From contig DGVM01000011.1 in NCBI GenBank assembly GCA_002395925.1, forward strand, positions 1 through 15,450: a DNA stretch of 15,450 nt, written 5' to 3'. Numbering within the stretch: the first letter of the stretch is position 1; the number at the start of each line of letters is the position of its first letter. The notes below the pieces were generated by a model. It saw only the letters and a list, made by a program, of their open reading frames with translations, searched no databases and had not been told where the DNA came from. This DNA is from Bacteroidales bacterium UBA4284. GTDB lineage: Bacteria > Bacteroidota > Bacteroidia > Bacteroidales > UBA932. The position numbers were made by a program, and so were the translations under genes. Positions 4,928-13,650 of the stretch are shown piece after piece.

Positions 4928-7900
4928 TTTGCAAAGATAAGAACGGCCAGGGCATTTTGTTCCAGGCGCAGCTTGTTTTTGTTGACCGAAGCCTGACCGA
5001 TGGTCCTGCTTTCTGAGAAATTGTAACCGGGAACATCGATGCGGCACTCCTGAACGCGTGCGCCGGTGTTCGTCGCCACCACCGCCATACGGTCTCCGGC
5101 GGTGTAGCTGCGGGCGATGATTGCCGGGTTGCTGCAGCGCAGGCCGTCGGTTGCGGTATAGCGCCCTTCGAGTAGAAGATCCGGGAACTCGTTGCGTATG
5201 GCGTTAACCTTTGCCAAATGCTCCTGATAAACAGGGGTTTCGTCTATCAGACCGCGGCAGCGGAAAACCTCTATGTCGTTGCGGAGGCCCTTGAGCAGCG
5301 TATTGTTCACCCTGCGGGGGACATCGTTGTCGTCGCGTACGCAGCGGTCGCTCCATACGACCTCGGGGAAGGTGTAGCGAAACCATTCGGGGAAACTCTC
5401 GGGCAGTGCGGTAAACTCTACAATGTGTACGAAGTCGCAGAACTGGCTGGTGCAGTCGCTCAGCCATTCGGTTCCCAGTGCAAACTCGGGGTCGCGTGCC
5501 TTGATGTGGTCGCGTATTTCCTTGAGTGCCTCCGCCTTGTATCGCCCGGTGAATATGTCCTGGACAGGGTACTCTCCGCTCAGGTCCCAGTTGGGAAACT
5601 CCTCGGCGACGCCCAGCTGATCATAGAACACTGCATCGGAGCCGTAGTCCATGGCCCTGTCGGCCCACCGGATGAGCTGGTCGCGCCATTCCCGTTTGCT
5701 CATGTCGGCAATGACGAAAGTACGCGAGTCGTAGTAGCCGAGGGTGGTGCCCTCGCCGGTAAACTTGTAATGCTCTGTGAATTCGCGGCCGGTGTTGTCT
5801 TTGTTCGCTACCCGCGAGCCGCCGCCATTGCGATAGAAATCGCTCTCCACGTCTATCAGACGCCCGTTGAAATAGAGCAGCAGGCGGCCTCCGCGTGCCC
5901 GGTAGTCTGCGATAGCCTTCTTCCAGGCGGCTTCTCCGCCCTGCGTGTCGTCGATGGTATAGTTGGGATAGCCGTTGTCCATGCCCTCTTTCCACCATCC
6001 AAAGGCCAGTACCGCATTGCAGCCCACGGATTCTCCGGCGTCGGCAATCCGGCCGGGAAGGTCGGTGTAGCGGCGCAGGTATTCTCCATACTGGTGCTTG
6101 AAGATGATGCGCTGCCATCCGGTCATGTCCTGTACCCATTTGGGAACCGGCTCATGATGCCACCAGCTGTCGGCCCAGCGGCGGTAGATGCGGCTTGTCG
6201 CCGTCCAGTCGCCTTCGTAGGGCACAAGCACGCTCGCGTCGTTGCTCCAGCACAGTCCGTTCATCACGTTGGGATAGCGGTAGAATCCGGCTTCCAGGCG
6301 CGTGAAGTCGGAAGTCGTATGGCCGATGGGACCTTCGGGGTATACCCTCAGTCCGTGCCAGGTCTGCTGGAGGCTTACATCGTGGCTCCCGAAGTACAGT
6401 CCGTCCTTGTCTCCCACGAAAGCGAAGCAGTTTGCGGCGGCATTTCGCGGATATTGCAGGTCGTATTGACGGAACTTCTGTGCGGGGGTCATATACAGCG
6501 CACGCGTATCTACATTTGCTATTTTGCCGACCGGGTCGTCGAATATCTGTCCTCCGGTGTGTGAGGTGAGCAGCTTGTAGTCCTGCGGCAGCTGCAGGTT
6601 CCCGACCAGCGGATACTGCAATTCGCGCACGATGGTGTGCGGCTCGTTGTTCTCGACGGTGGCGCCAAAACGCACCATCGCCCCTTCGGTCCAAATCTTG
6701 AGGTGCAGGGCGATAGCCTTGCCTCCGACCCGGTCGTAGTCGAGCCTGACGGTATCTGCCTGCCTGGACACCACCGGGGTGCAGGAGGCTCCGCTGACTT
6801 CGATTTCTTTCTGCTGGGGTGTGTTGTAATACAGACGCCACAGGGGCTGTCCGCCGGCGTAATTGCGTCCGCCCAGCGACAGCTTCCGGAGGCGCCCGGC
6901 GTCATCGATCTCAATCTCGGTTTCCGGCAGGTCCCCGCGGTTGCCCAGCACGAAGCGGCAGATGTCGTCGTACAGCGCCTTGTCCTGCGGCAGTGCAGAC
7001 GTGGCAAGTTGAGTGAGCGCATTGGAACCCGAGTACAGGGCAATGGACTTTGTTCCGTAGAATCCTGCGTCCTTGTATTCCTTCATATAGTGACGCACAC
7101 GCTCCTGCAGGGCGGGGACGTCGTCAGCGGTGAAAGTGAGTTTCCCGAAGCTGTCGGGCCCCTTTACTCCGGGCTTCATCTGTGCGGCGACTGCAGAATA
7201 CTCGAATTCGAGTTCCATGCCGCTCATGCCGGCCTCATTGATGGCTCCAACAGTCTTGGAGAAAGGGTGCTTCTCACCGGCTCCGTGGTCCCAGTACCAG
7301 TTGGGCTGCATCCAGACCTGGTCCAGCCCGAGGTCTTTCCAGTATTTGTACCCGGGGCCCATGTGGTAGGGAATCCAGTAGAGCCCCTGGCCGCTTCGGT
7401 GGCAGTAATCTGCGAGCGCCGGTGCTATCTCGTCCCAGTTCTTGTACTTGCAGTTTACGTCTATGTCCCAGGGCAGGTAGATTTCTTCCGACGTGATATA
7501 GAAGCCAGAGAGTTCCAGATACTTGCATCCGAGCGAGGCGAACATCCTGCGGGCGCTGTCGATATACCAGCGGAGGGCTTTCATGCGGTCTTCTACGCGG
7601 GCGAAGTCCAGGCCGTCGCCCCAGTAGGTGGTGGAGGAGGTCTTTTCTGAGAACTTCTCGAACATTATGGCGTCCGGAATCCCTATGATGACGCCCCTCT
7701 TGTGCTTCGGCGCTCCGATGCGCGCTGCAACGGCGGCGCAGGCCCTGTCAAGTTCTTTCACGCAACCAACGTCCCCAAGCCACAAGTCCAGCTGGTACTG
7801 CCAGATGCTCTTGTCTGCGGACTCTCCGGGACCGAACACGAAGGTCTTGTCGTGCATCCAGTCGCTGCCTTCGAGGAAAAGGAAGGCCTCGAACAGCCAG

Positions 7901-8097
7901 TGCTCGCTGCCGTCGGGCGCGAGCCAGCTTACATGCGGGGCAAAGCGCTCCGCATCCCACCGGTGCGGCTCACGGTGCCAGTAGCCTACGAGGGAGACAT
8001 CGGAGAAGTGGGGGACTTGCTTCACGGCCTGCTTGCCGCTCGTGCCGCAACTCAGGCACATCGCAAGGGCGAAGGTTACTATCAATAATTTCTTCAT
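4924..8097 (-). CDS. DUF4855-DUF6259 two-module lipoprotein, probable glycan-active enzyme
   Basis: A 1057-residue lipoprotein with a signal peptide ending CLSC (C17). Residues about 30-385 form a DUF4855-type domain that shares motifs with the next upstream gene: SSTTYWG (154-160), GFYITSEE (198-205), WIPYH..PGY (241-250), MQPN.YWD (263-270), ELEFEYS (295-301). Residues about 390-1057 resemble DUF6259 (PF19773 from memory). This part has an N-terminal beta-rich portion (about 390-640) followed by a TIM-barrel-like part (MTGWQRIIFKHQYGE at 658-672, FGWWKEG, VFYDQLG with D826, LGTEW with E877) and a small C-terminal beta domain. D826 and E877 are plausible catalytic acids by analogy with barrel glycosidases, which is inference. 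The stop overlaps the regulator start by ATGA, and the start overlaps the stop of the upstream gene by ATGA. The residues after the lipidated cysteine (GTSGKQ) lack acids, so it may face the periplasm. Confidence 0.8.
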   Translation of the reverse strand: MKKLLIVTFALAMCLSCGTSGKQAVKQVPHFSDVSLVGYWHREPHRWDAERFAPHVSWLAPDGSEHWLFEAFLFLEGSDWMHDKTFVFGPGESADKSIWQYQLDLWLGDVGCVKELDRACAAVAARIGAPKHKRGVIIGIPDAIMFEKFSEKTSSTTYWGDGLDFARVEDRMKALRWYIDSARRMFASLGCKYLELSGFYITSEEIYLPWDIDVNCKYKNWDEIAPALADYCHRSGQGLYWIPYHMGPGYKYWKDLGLDQVWMQPNWYWDHGAGEKHPFSKTVGAINEAGMSGMELEFEYSAVAAQMKPGVKGPDSFGKLTFTADDVPALQERVRHYMKEYKDAGFYGTKSIALYSGSNALTQLATSALPQDKALYDDICRFVLGNRGDLPETEIEIDDAGRLRKLSLGGRNYAGGQPLWRLYYNTPQQKEIEVSGASCTPVVSRQADTVRLDYDRVGGKAIALHLKIWTEGAMVRFGATVENNEPHTIVRELQYPLVGNLQLPQDYKLLTSHTGGQIFDDPVGKIANVDTRALYMTPAQKFRQYDLQYPRNAAANCFAFVGDKDGLYFGSHDVSLQQTWHGLRVYPEGPIGHTTSDFTRLEAGFYRYPNVMNGLCWSNDASVLVPYEGDWTATSRIYRRWADSWWHHEPVPKWVQDMTGWQRIIFKHQYGEYLRRYTDLPGRIADAGESVGCNAVLAFGWWKEGMDNGYPNYTIDDTQGGEAAWKKAIADYRARGGRLLLYFNGRLIDVESDFYRNGGGSRVANKDNTGREFTEHYKFTGEGTTLGYYDSRTFVIADMSKREWRDQLIRWADRAMDYGSDAVFYDQLGVAEEFPNWDLSGEYPVQDIFTGRYKAEALKEIRDHIKARDPEFALGTEWLSDCTSQFCDFVHIVEFTALPESFPEWFRYTFPEVVWSDRCVRDDNDVPRRVNNTLLKGLRNDIEVFRCRGLIDETPVYQEHLAKVNAIRNEFPDLLLEGRYTATDGLRCSNPAIIARSYTAGDRMAVVATNTGARVQECRIDVPGYNFSESRTIGQASVNKNKLRLEQNALAVLIFAK

Positions 8098-9629
8098 TTC
8101 AGTGGAGAATCAATTATGAAATGGCAAAGCTCGTGGTACATCTGCCTGTCTCCGGGATCGGGGGAGACAGCCAGCTGGTGCATTGCGTCGGTGCCGGAAT
8201 AAACGGCGACGGGAACCGTTCCATAGAGTCCTGTCTGCTTGTATCCGGCAAAATACTCCCGCAGCCTGTCGCGCAGGGCGGGGATATCGGCGGCAGAGAA
8301 TATCATGTTGCCGGCACCGTCGGGACCGCGCCGGCCGTCCTTCATCACATCGGCGACCAGCGAGTATTCGAACTCTATTTCCATGCCCATCCGGTACTGC
8401 CTTATTGCCTCTACGGATTTGCTCATGGGGTGCTGGTCGTCCGTGTCCCAGTAGTGGTTTGGCTGCATGAAGGCGCAGTCGAATCCCAGCTCCTTCCATA
8501 CCCGGTAGCCTGGGGCGAGGTGATAGGGCACCCACCACAGGCCCTCGTTGCAGGAGTGGGCGTAGGAGGATACCCACGGGACGAGTTTTTCCCAGCGCTT
8601 GTATTCCCAGTTCCAGGTGTCGGCGTAGCCGAAAGGCTTGCCCGCGTCGCGGAAGAATTGCGGATCGAGAGGCAGCTCTTCCGACAGTATGTAAAAGCCC
8701 GCCAGTTCGATGTTCTTGAGCCTTAGTGCGTTGAACCGTTCGCGGCAACTGTCCATATACCAGCGGTACGCCGCTTCCTGGTCTTCGATCCTGGAGAAGT
8801 CGAGGACTTTTCCGTTCAGCTCGCCCCAGTAGGTGGTAGATGAATTCTTGTTGCCGAAATACTGGAACATCACGGGATCCGGAAGGCTCATGACCACGTA
8901 TCGCGGAGCATGCGGCTCTCCCAGAACCGAGACGGCGGCGTTTACCGACTCTTCGAGCCTGAGGATGGCCCCGTCGGGCCCGAGCCAGTCGGCCAGAAGG
9001 TCTTCCCAGGACTCCTTGGTCGCGGAATAGCGGTTGTTGGTGATGCTGAAGCACAGTCCGCGTTTGCCGTCGTAGCCGTCGATGCACAGGAATGCGTCGT
9101 ACAGCCAGTGGCGGGAACCGTTTTCGTCGGTGTAAATTACGTGAGAATCAAAACGTTCCTTGGTCCAGAGAGGGGGATTGTAGTTGTGCTGGCCAAGAGT
9201 GACTAGCGTAATGTCGGCAAAGGAAGGAACGGCCTTGCGCGATTTCTCCCATGAGTACAGTTCGGACTGTCCCACGGAAGTGCGGAAGCCCAGGCTGACC
9301 ACGGACCCTTCTTCTCCTCCGGGGCCGATGCCCTGCAGGCGCATGGAATAGTCGGTGTCGGGCATGAGATCTCCGACGTCAATCGTTAAGCTGCTTGAGT
9401 GCAGGGAGCCCGTTTCGACGGACAGAGCCATTTCCGGCTCCGAAGAAGTGCCGTATCCGTACCGCACGCTGCGGGCGTCTATCGTGGTTAGGCTTATCGT
9501 TGCCCTGTAGGCCGAAATGTCCTGCACCTCGGCCCTCAAGGCGGGCTCATATACCGTTTCCGGCTCCTTGGGCTCACATGCGAGGAGCCCGAGGAGCGGA
9601 AGCAGCAATATGAGGCGAGTTTTGCCCAT
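8094..9629 (-). CDS. DUF4855 lipoprotein with N-terminal fibronectin III-like domain
   Basis: A 511-residue lipoprotein with a signal peptide ending LLAC (C18), followed by an acidic stretch (CEPKEPE), which fits export to the cell surface. Residues about 28-118 look like a fibronectin III/Ig-like spacer (TTIDARSVRYGYG, then LMPDTDYSMRLQGIG). Residues about 133-506 are a DUF4855-type domain. Conserved blocks are SSTTYWG (263-269), GFYILSEE (311-318), WVPYH..PGY (366-375), MQPN.YWD (388-395) and EIEFEYS (417-423). Almost the same blocks occur in the same order in the next gene, so the two are paralogous domains from a duplication. The DUF4855 function is not established to my knowledge; conserved Glu, Trp and Tyr suggest carbohydrate binding or hydrolysis. 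It starts by a one-base overlap with the previous gene stop (TGATG) and overlaps the next start by ATGA. Confidence 0.85.
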   Translation of the reverse strand: MGKTRLILLLPLLGLLACEPKEPETVYEPALRAEVQDISAYRATISLTTIDARSVRYGYGTSSEPEMALSVETGSLHSSSLTIDVGDLMPDTDYSMRLQGIGPGGEEGSVVSLGFRTSVGQSELYSWEKSRKAVPSFADITLVTLGQHNYNPPLWTKERFDSHVIYTDENGSRHWLYDAFLCIDGYDGKRGLCFSITNNRYSATKESWEDLLADWLGPDGAILRLEESVNAAVSVLGEPHAPRYVVMSLPDPVMFQYFGNKNSSTTYWGELNGKVLDFSRIEDQEAAYRWYMDSCRERFNALRLKNIELAGFYILSEELPLDPQFFRDAGKPFGYADTWNWEYKRWEKLVPWVSSYAHSCNEGLWWVPYHLAPGYRVWKELGFDCAFMQPNHYWDTDDQHPMSKSVEAIRQYRMGMEIEFEYSLVADVMKDGRRGPDGAGNMIFSAADIPALRDRLREYFAGYKQTGLYGTVPVAVYSGTDAMHQLAVSPDPGDRQMYHELCHFIIDSPLK

Positions 9630-11632
9630 CAGTTCATCATCAGGCGGAACAGCGACAGACCGACGTTCTGCTTGACTACTGCAATATACACATCATTTCC
9701 GACTTTTCGGACGTCAAGATCCATTCCGCTGTTGCCGGAGGAGCGGGGCGAAGGTTCTTCGCTGATGCAGTCCTGCTCGGTATCGTTCTGGATAGCAGCA
9801 TGATAGACCACGTTGCGTTCGAGGATGATGGCCTCCCAGCTCTGGTCCTGCGTGCCTTCGAGGATGAACAGGCGTCCGTCGGAGGAACTGACCTGGCGGG
9901 TGTAAGCCACATAGCGTTTGTCGCCCAGCTCGAAGAAGCGGAAGGCGGTATCTGCGAAGTAGCCGCTCAGCTCGGTCAGCGCAGGGGCGTTGTCGGCGCC
10001 TTCAAGGGTCTTGAGGTCCTTGGAGGCTGTCGTAAGCCACGCCTTGTCGCCGCCTCGTACGGAACTGACGCCGCTGTTGATGTTGTCGGGGAAGGGGAAG
10101 TAAGCGCCGGCGCCCGTGACCGCAGGAGCCACGATACGGCCCACCAGGTAGGCATTTCCGGATACCTTTCCGCTGAGCCTGAAGGTGACGGTGCCTTGTG
10201 CGGAATTGAAGTCCTTGAAGAAGAGCACTCCGTCCTGCAGGCTTCCCCAGTACGTGAATGTGTCGCCCAGGCGCCTTGAAGCCCAGGTCTGCATGTTCAG
10301 CACCGAAGGATCGCTGTCGATACCCTTGTCGTAGATGTACAGCGTCGGGTCTCCCTCGTTCATGTTGGAGACGACGAGTACGTCCTTGCCGCCGTTGATC
10401 GCAGGATCCGTATTGGGTATGATGCGGGGGCAGCTTACGTAGAAGATGCCTTCGTCCTTCACGGTGCCGACGGGGAGTTTCTTGACGGTACCCGGGTCGG
10501 TGCGGCTGATGGCCCAGAGGTTCTTGGTCTGGTTGGTTTCCGCGATGTAGATCCAGTTGTCGTCGATAGCTACGTTGCGCTCGCTTCCGGCGGTGTAGCC
10601 GTTGATATAATCGCTCCAGGCGTTGGCCTCGGTGGAATAGAAGCCCCATTCGCGGTTGACGCTCAGTCCGGGTTTGATTTCTTTGTAAGTGATTGCCACC
10701 CAGGTGACTGCATTGCCGTAGGCGAGGCCCTTCAGGGCGAAGTCTTCACCCTTCATGCTTGCCTTTATGGCATCGGTGTCTATCGTAACCGGAACCAGGT
10801 ATGCGGGGAAGGGCTGAAGGGTGCCGCCGCTGAGCAGCAAGCTCTTGTCGATAGTAATCTTGAATGTAGCGCCTTCTCCCGATTCGGGGATGCTTGCGAT
10901 GGGGGTGTCGATGGTGACAAGGCCCTGGGGAGCGGCCACGAACGGCTCTTCCTGTCCCTCGTTGTAGGATGCTATCAGGGAATTGTCGATTTTAAGGGGA
11001 ACGTCGAGTCCGACATTGTTGATGTAGTTGTCGAGCTTGAGGTCGAGAATCACGCTTTCCTGGAGCGGGGGCTGGTTGCCCTCGGCATCAGGCTCCACCT
11101 TAGTGCGGTCGATGACCCTGGAAACACTCTTCTGCGTGATGGACAGGGAAGACCGCAGGAGGCGGATGAACACCACCTGCTTGGCTTCCGACACGCTCAG
11201 GTCGGAGGATTCGATGCAGACAGGCAGAACGAAGTCCGTGCGGCTGCCTATGAATTCCGCCAGCCGGCCGGCGTCCCAGGAAACGGTCACCTCCTTGACT
11301 ACATCCTTCTGCTCATAAGAGAGTTCGGTCTTGTCGAGGGAGAAATAAGACGCAGGTATGAGTTCATACGAGGCGGAGTACTCTTTGTTATACTTGTCGA
11401 GTGCGGCCTGGATTGTGCCCGATTCGAGGCTTACCGTGGCCTTTGCAGCCTTCTGGCCGATTCCGTTCTTGGATATGCCCAGAGTATAGGAACCGGTGTG
11501 CACGGATGCCTGTACCAGGGCGTCCCTGGTAGTAAGGCCGAAGCTGTCATCGACCATGAAATTTCCCCTGTCGTCGGGGATGCAGGATGCCAGGATGGCA
11601 AGCGCTAATATGGTTAAAGTCAGTTTTTTCAT
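9629..11632 (-). CDS. DUF1735 (BT_3987-type) surface glycan-binding lipoprotein with probable beta-propeller
   Basis: A 667-residue lipoprotein with a textbook lipobox LASC (C17) followed by IPDDRG, an acidic signal typical of surface-exposed Bacteroidota lipoproteins. Residues about 37-160 are a DUF1735/BT_3987-like N-terminal domain (AALDKYNKEYSASYELIP, FVLPVCIESSD). Residues about 188-300 look like a second copy or a related beta-sandwich (LQESVILDLKL, FPAYLVPVTIDT). Residues about 325-667 contain repeated short beta units (DDNWIYIAETNQTKNLWAIS, KDVLVVSNMNEGDPTLYIYD, KAWLTTASKDLKTL, KRYVAYTRQV, NDVYIAVVKQN), suggesting a beta-propeller. Such proteins follow susD and act as surface glycan-binding proteins. 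It is one base after the susD-like stop. No catalytic motif is seen. Confidence 0.8.
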   Translation of the reverse strand: MKKLTLTILALAILASCIPDDRGNFMVDDSFGLTTRDALVQASVHTGSYTLGISKNGIGQKAAKATVSLESGTIQAALDKYNKEYSASYELIPASYFSLDKTELSYEQKDVVKEVTVSWDAGRLAEFIGSRTDFVLPVCIESSDLSVSEAKQVVFIRLLRSSLSITQKSVSRVIDRTKVEPDAEGNQPPLQESVILDLKLDNYINNVGLDVPLKIDNSLIASYNEGQEEPFVAAPQGLVTIDTPIASIPESGEGATFKITIDKSLLLSGGTLQPFPAYLVPVTIDTDAIKASMKGEDFALKGLAYGNAVTWVAITYKEIKPGLSVNREWGFYSTEANAWSDYINGYTAGSERNVAIDDNWIYIAETNQTKNLWAISRTDPGTVKKLPVGTVKDEGIFYVSCPRIIPNTDPAINGGKDVLVVSNMNEGDPTLYIYDKGIDSDPSVLNMQTWASRRLGDTFTYWGSLQDGVLFFKDFNSAQGTVTFRLSGKVSGNAYLVGRIVAPAVTGAGAYFPFPDNINSGVSSVRGGDKAWLTTASKDLKTLEGADNAPALTELSGYFADTAFRFFELGDKRYVAYTRQVSSSDGRLFILEGTQDQSWEAIILERNVVYHAAIQNDTEQDCISEEPSPRSSGNSGMDLDVRKVGNDVYIAVVKQNVGLSLFRLMMN

Positions 11633-11633
11633 A

Positions 11634-13646
11634 CTACCAGCCGGGATTATTTGTGAAGTTTGTCATTTCGGAAAGTTGAGTCGTGCTGAAGGGGAAGAGG
11701 TAATCCCTCTGGCGGAAGATGGAGCGCCCGCCGATATAGTCGTCCTTTACCCGGGCGTAGGAATCCTCGTAATTCTCAGCAGTTACATGGAGGGTCCAGT
11801 TTTCGGTGTTGTATTCGTCCTGGGCTTTCATCCAGCGCATCATGTCGTAGTGGCGCTGACCCTCGAAAGCGAATTCGCACATCTTTTCCTGGAGAATCAT
11901 CCAGCGCAGCCATTCGCGCCCAGTGCGGGAGACACCGCTGATGGTGCTCACGCCGTCGGTCGCATCGAAATCGATGTCGGGATAAGCCTCTCTCAGGCCG
12001 TTGAGACCGGAGCGTGCGCGTACGAGATCGACGTAGCGTATGGCCTCATCGACCATGCGGGACGTGCGCTCGTTGCATGCTTCGGCATAGGTGAGATAAA
12101 CTTCCGCCAGACGGAATGCGGGATATATGTAGCGTACGCTCTGATAGTCGGCCGTGAGGTCCCGCAGAGGGTTTTCGGCCTTGTACATGCGGCGCCATAC
12201 GTAGCCTACGCGGTTGCAGGCATCGGTGGGAGAGTAAGGAGATGATGCTTCCGGGGAATTGTAGCAGGTGAAGCGTACGGGGCCGCCGCTGTTGGTGGTG
12301 GATGAAGGCCACCAGAAGCCGTTGGGAACGAAGTTGGCGTAGTAGCGGGCATCGCGTCCGACGGTGGAGTTATGTGCCTTGAAAGGCTTGGCCCACGAAG
12401 GATCCACGTCGATTTGCTGCTGGTAATTCTCGGTCCATCCTTCGGCCTTGTAGCCGGAGGCTTCGTCCACGATCGGGCGGGAAAGGTCCATCAGGCCTGC
12501 AGAATAGTTGTAGCCCAGGATGGGATAACGTCCGGTCTCCCACATGGGGTAAGCATCGACCAGCTTGAGGGAAGGGGAGTTGAGGGAATAGCCTGCAAGA
12601 GCGATCTTGCCGCCGGCGGGTGCGGAGTAGGCGATGTCGCAGCCGGAGCCCAGGGACTCGTCGCCCCAAGCCCTGTACCACCATCCCCAGATGATCTCGC
12701 GGTTGGTCTCCCAACCCTGGAACCATACAGTCTGGTAGGACGCTGCCGCATTCTGGAAATCGCTTCTGGAGTCGCTGGTGCTGGTTGTGAGCTCGTAGCG
12801 GCCAAGGTCGATGACGTCTTTTGCGGCCTGCCATACATCGTCCCATTTACTCTCGTCGTAATCGGGGAACAGCTTTTCGCCGGAGTTGTTGGTGAGGCTC
12901 GAATAGATGCCGGTGCCGTTCTGCCCGTTATAGAGCGGAGAAGCTGCATACAGCAGGACGCGGGCTTTGAGGGCCATCGCGGCTCCCTTGGTTGCGCGTC
13001 CCTTGTTGGATGCGAGGCTAAGTCCGAGACCGGGGTCGTTGACCTCAGGATACAGAAGTTCGATGGACTTGTCGAGCTCGCCGACGATGAAGTCGATGTT
13101 CTTCTGCAGCGGTGCGCGGTCGAGCGTGTCTGCCTTTACGTTCTGGTCGGATGCCTTGTCGCCCCAGATGATGACCGGGCCGTACTGGCGCATCAGAACA
13201 AAATAGTAATAGGCCCTCAGGAACCTTGCTTCGCCCTTCATCTGCCGGACGAGTTCGGGTGAGTCCTCCTTGTCAAGATCGACGTTGTTCAGGAAGGTAG
13301 TACACTCGTTGATGGCGATGTAGTAACGCTTCCAGAAGTTGGCGTTGGATTCGGAATCGGTGTTGTCGGGGCCGTACTCTCCGCGGCGCACCTTGTACCA
13401 GTAAGTCTCGTACTGGCTCTTGGCGTTGAGGGACTCGTCGCTGCGGAGCACGGTGCCGCCTTCGTAGTTTCGGGTATTCTCGTCACGGGGTATGTATGAA
13501 TACAGGTGGGCCAGATATCGTCTGACGGTGGAAGAACGGCTCATGGTGTCTTCCAGTGTGGGCTGGTCCTTGAGGTTGATGTCGAAGAACCCGTCGCATG
13601 AAACCGCCAGGACGGCCAGGGCCAGAAGTGCATATAACTTTTTCAT
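11634..13646 (-). CDS. SusD/RagB-family glycan-binding lipoprotein
   Basis: A 670-residue SusD-type lipoprotein, somewhat longer than most of the family. The signal peptide ends AVSC (C17), followed by DGFFDINLKDQPT, the usual start of SusD proteins. N-terminal helical repeats (about 40-260) contain the typical GEARFLRAYYYFVLMRQYGPV segment. The C-terminal SusD domain has the FRLAEVYLTYAEACNE helix, DEAIRYVDLVRARSGL, and EKMCEFAFEGQRHYDMMRW. The protein ends in NNPGW, close to the family NPGW terminus. Family role: it sits as a lid on the SusC barrel at the outer membrane, binds the glycan and delivers it to the transporter. It begins four bases after the susC-like stop and ends one base before the DUF1735 gene. 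Confidence 0.95.
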   Translation of the reverse strand: MKKLYALLALAVLAVSCDGFFDINLKDQPTLEDTMSRSSTVRRYLAHLYSYIPRDENTRNYEGGTVLRSDESLNAKSQYETYWYKVRRGEYGPDNTDSESNANFWKRYYIAINECTTFLNNVDLDKEDSPELVRQMKGEARFLRAYYYFVLMRQYGPVIIWGDKASDQNVKADTLDRAPLQKNIDFIVGELDKSIELLYPEVNDPGLGLSLASNKGRATKGAAMALKARVLLYAASPLYNGQNGTGIYSSLTNNSGEKLFPDYDESKWDDVWQAAKDVIDLGRYELTTSTSDSRSDFQNAAASYQTVWFQGWETNREIIWGWWYRAWGDESLGSGCDIAYSAPAGGKIALAGYSLNSPSLKLVDAYPMWETGRYPILGYNYSAGLMDLSRPIVDEASGYKAEGWTENYQQQIDVDPSWAKPFKAHNSTVGRDARYYANFVPNGFWWPSSTTNSGGPVRFTCYNSPEASSPYSPTDACNRVGYVWRRMYKAENPLRDLTADYQSVRYIYPAFRLAEVYLTYAEACNERTSRMVDEAIRYVDLVRARSGLNGLREAYPDIDFDATDGVSTISGVSRTGREWLRWMILQEKMCEFAFEGQRHYDMMRWMKAQDEYNTENWTLHVTAENYEDSYARVKDDYIGGRSIFRQRDYLFPFSTTQLSEMTNFTNNPGW

Positions 13647-13650
13647 ACGC

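Noticed and set aside
4932..4939. Minus-strand TATCTTTG, a match to the Bacteroides -7 promoter element (TAnnTTTG), just before the regulator start
   Set aside because: It is the end of the coding sequence of the preceding gene, has no TTTG at the -33 position, and would place the transcription start at the ATG. Probably chance.
4928..5047. A 40-codon upstream extension of the GntR regulator
   Set aside because: It lies inside the end of the preceding gene and adds residues outside the GntR domain. The ATG at 4927 forms an ATGA overlap with the upstream stop.
5218..6564. A 448-codon plus-strand open frame antisense to the DUF4855-DUF6259 gene, plus another of 337 codons at 6637-7650
   Set aside because: Both lie wholly opposite a well-supported gene, and the products have no recognisable domains. 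Long antisense open frames are expected in GC-rich coding DNA.
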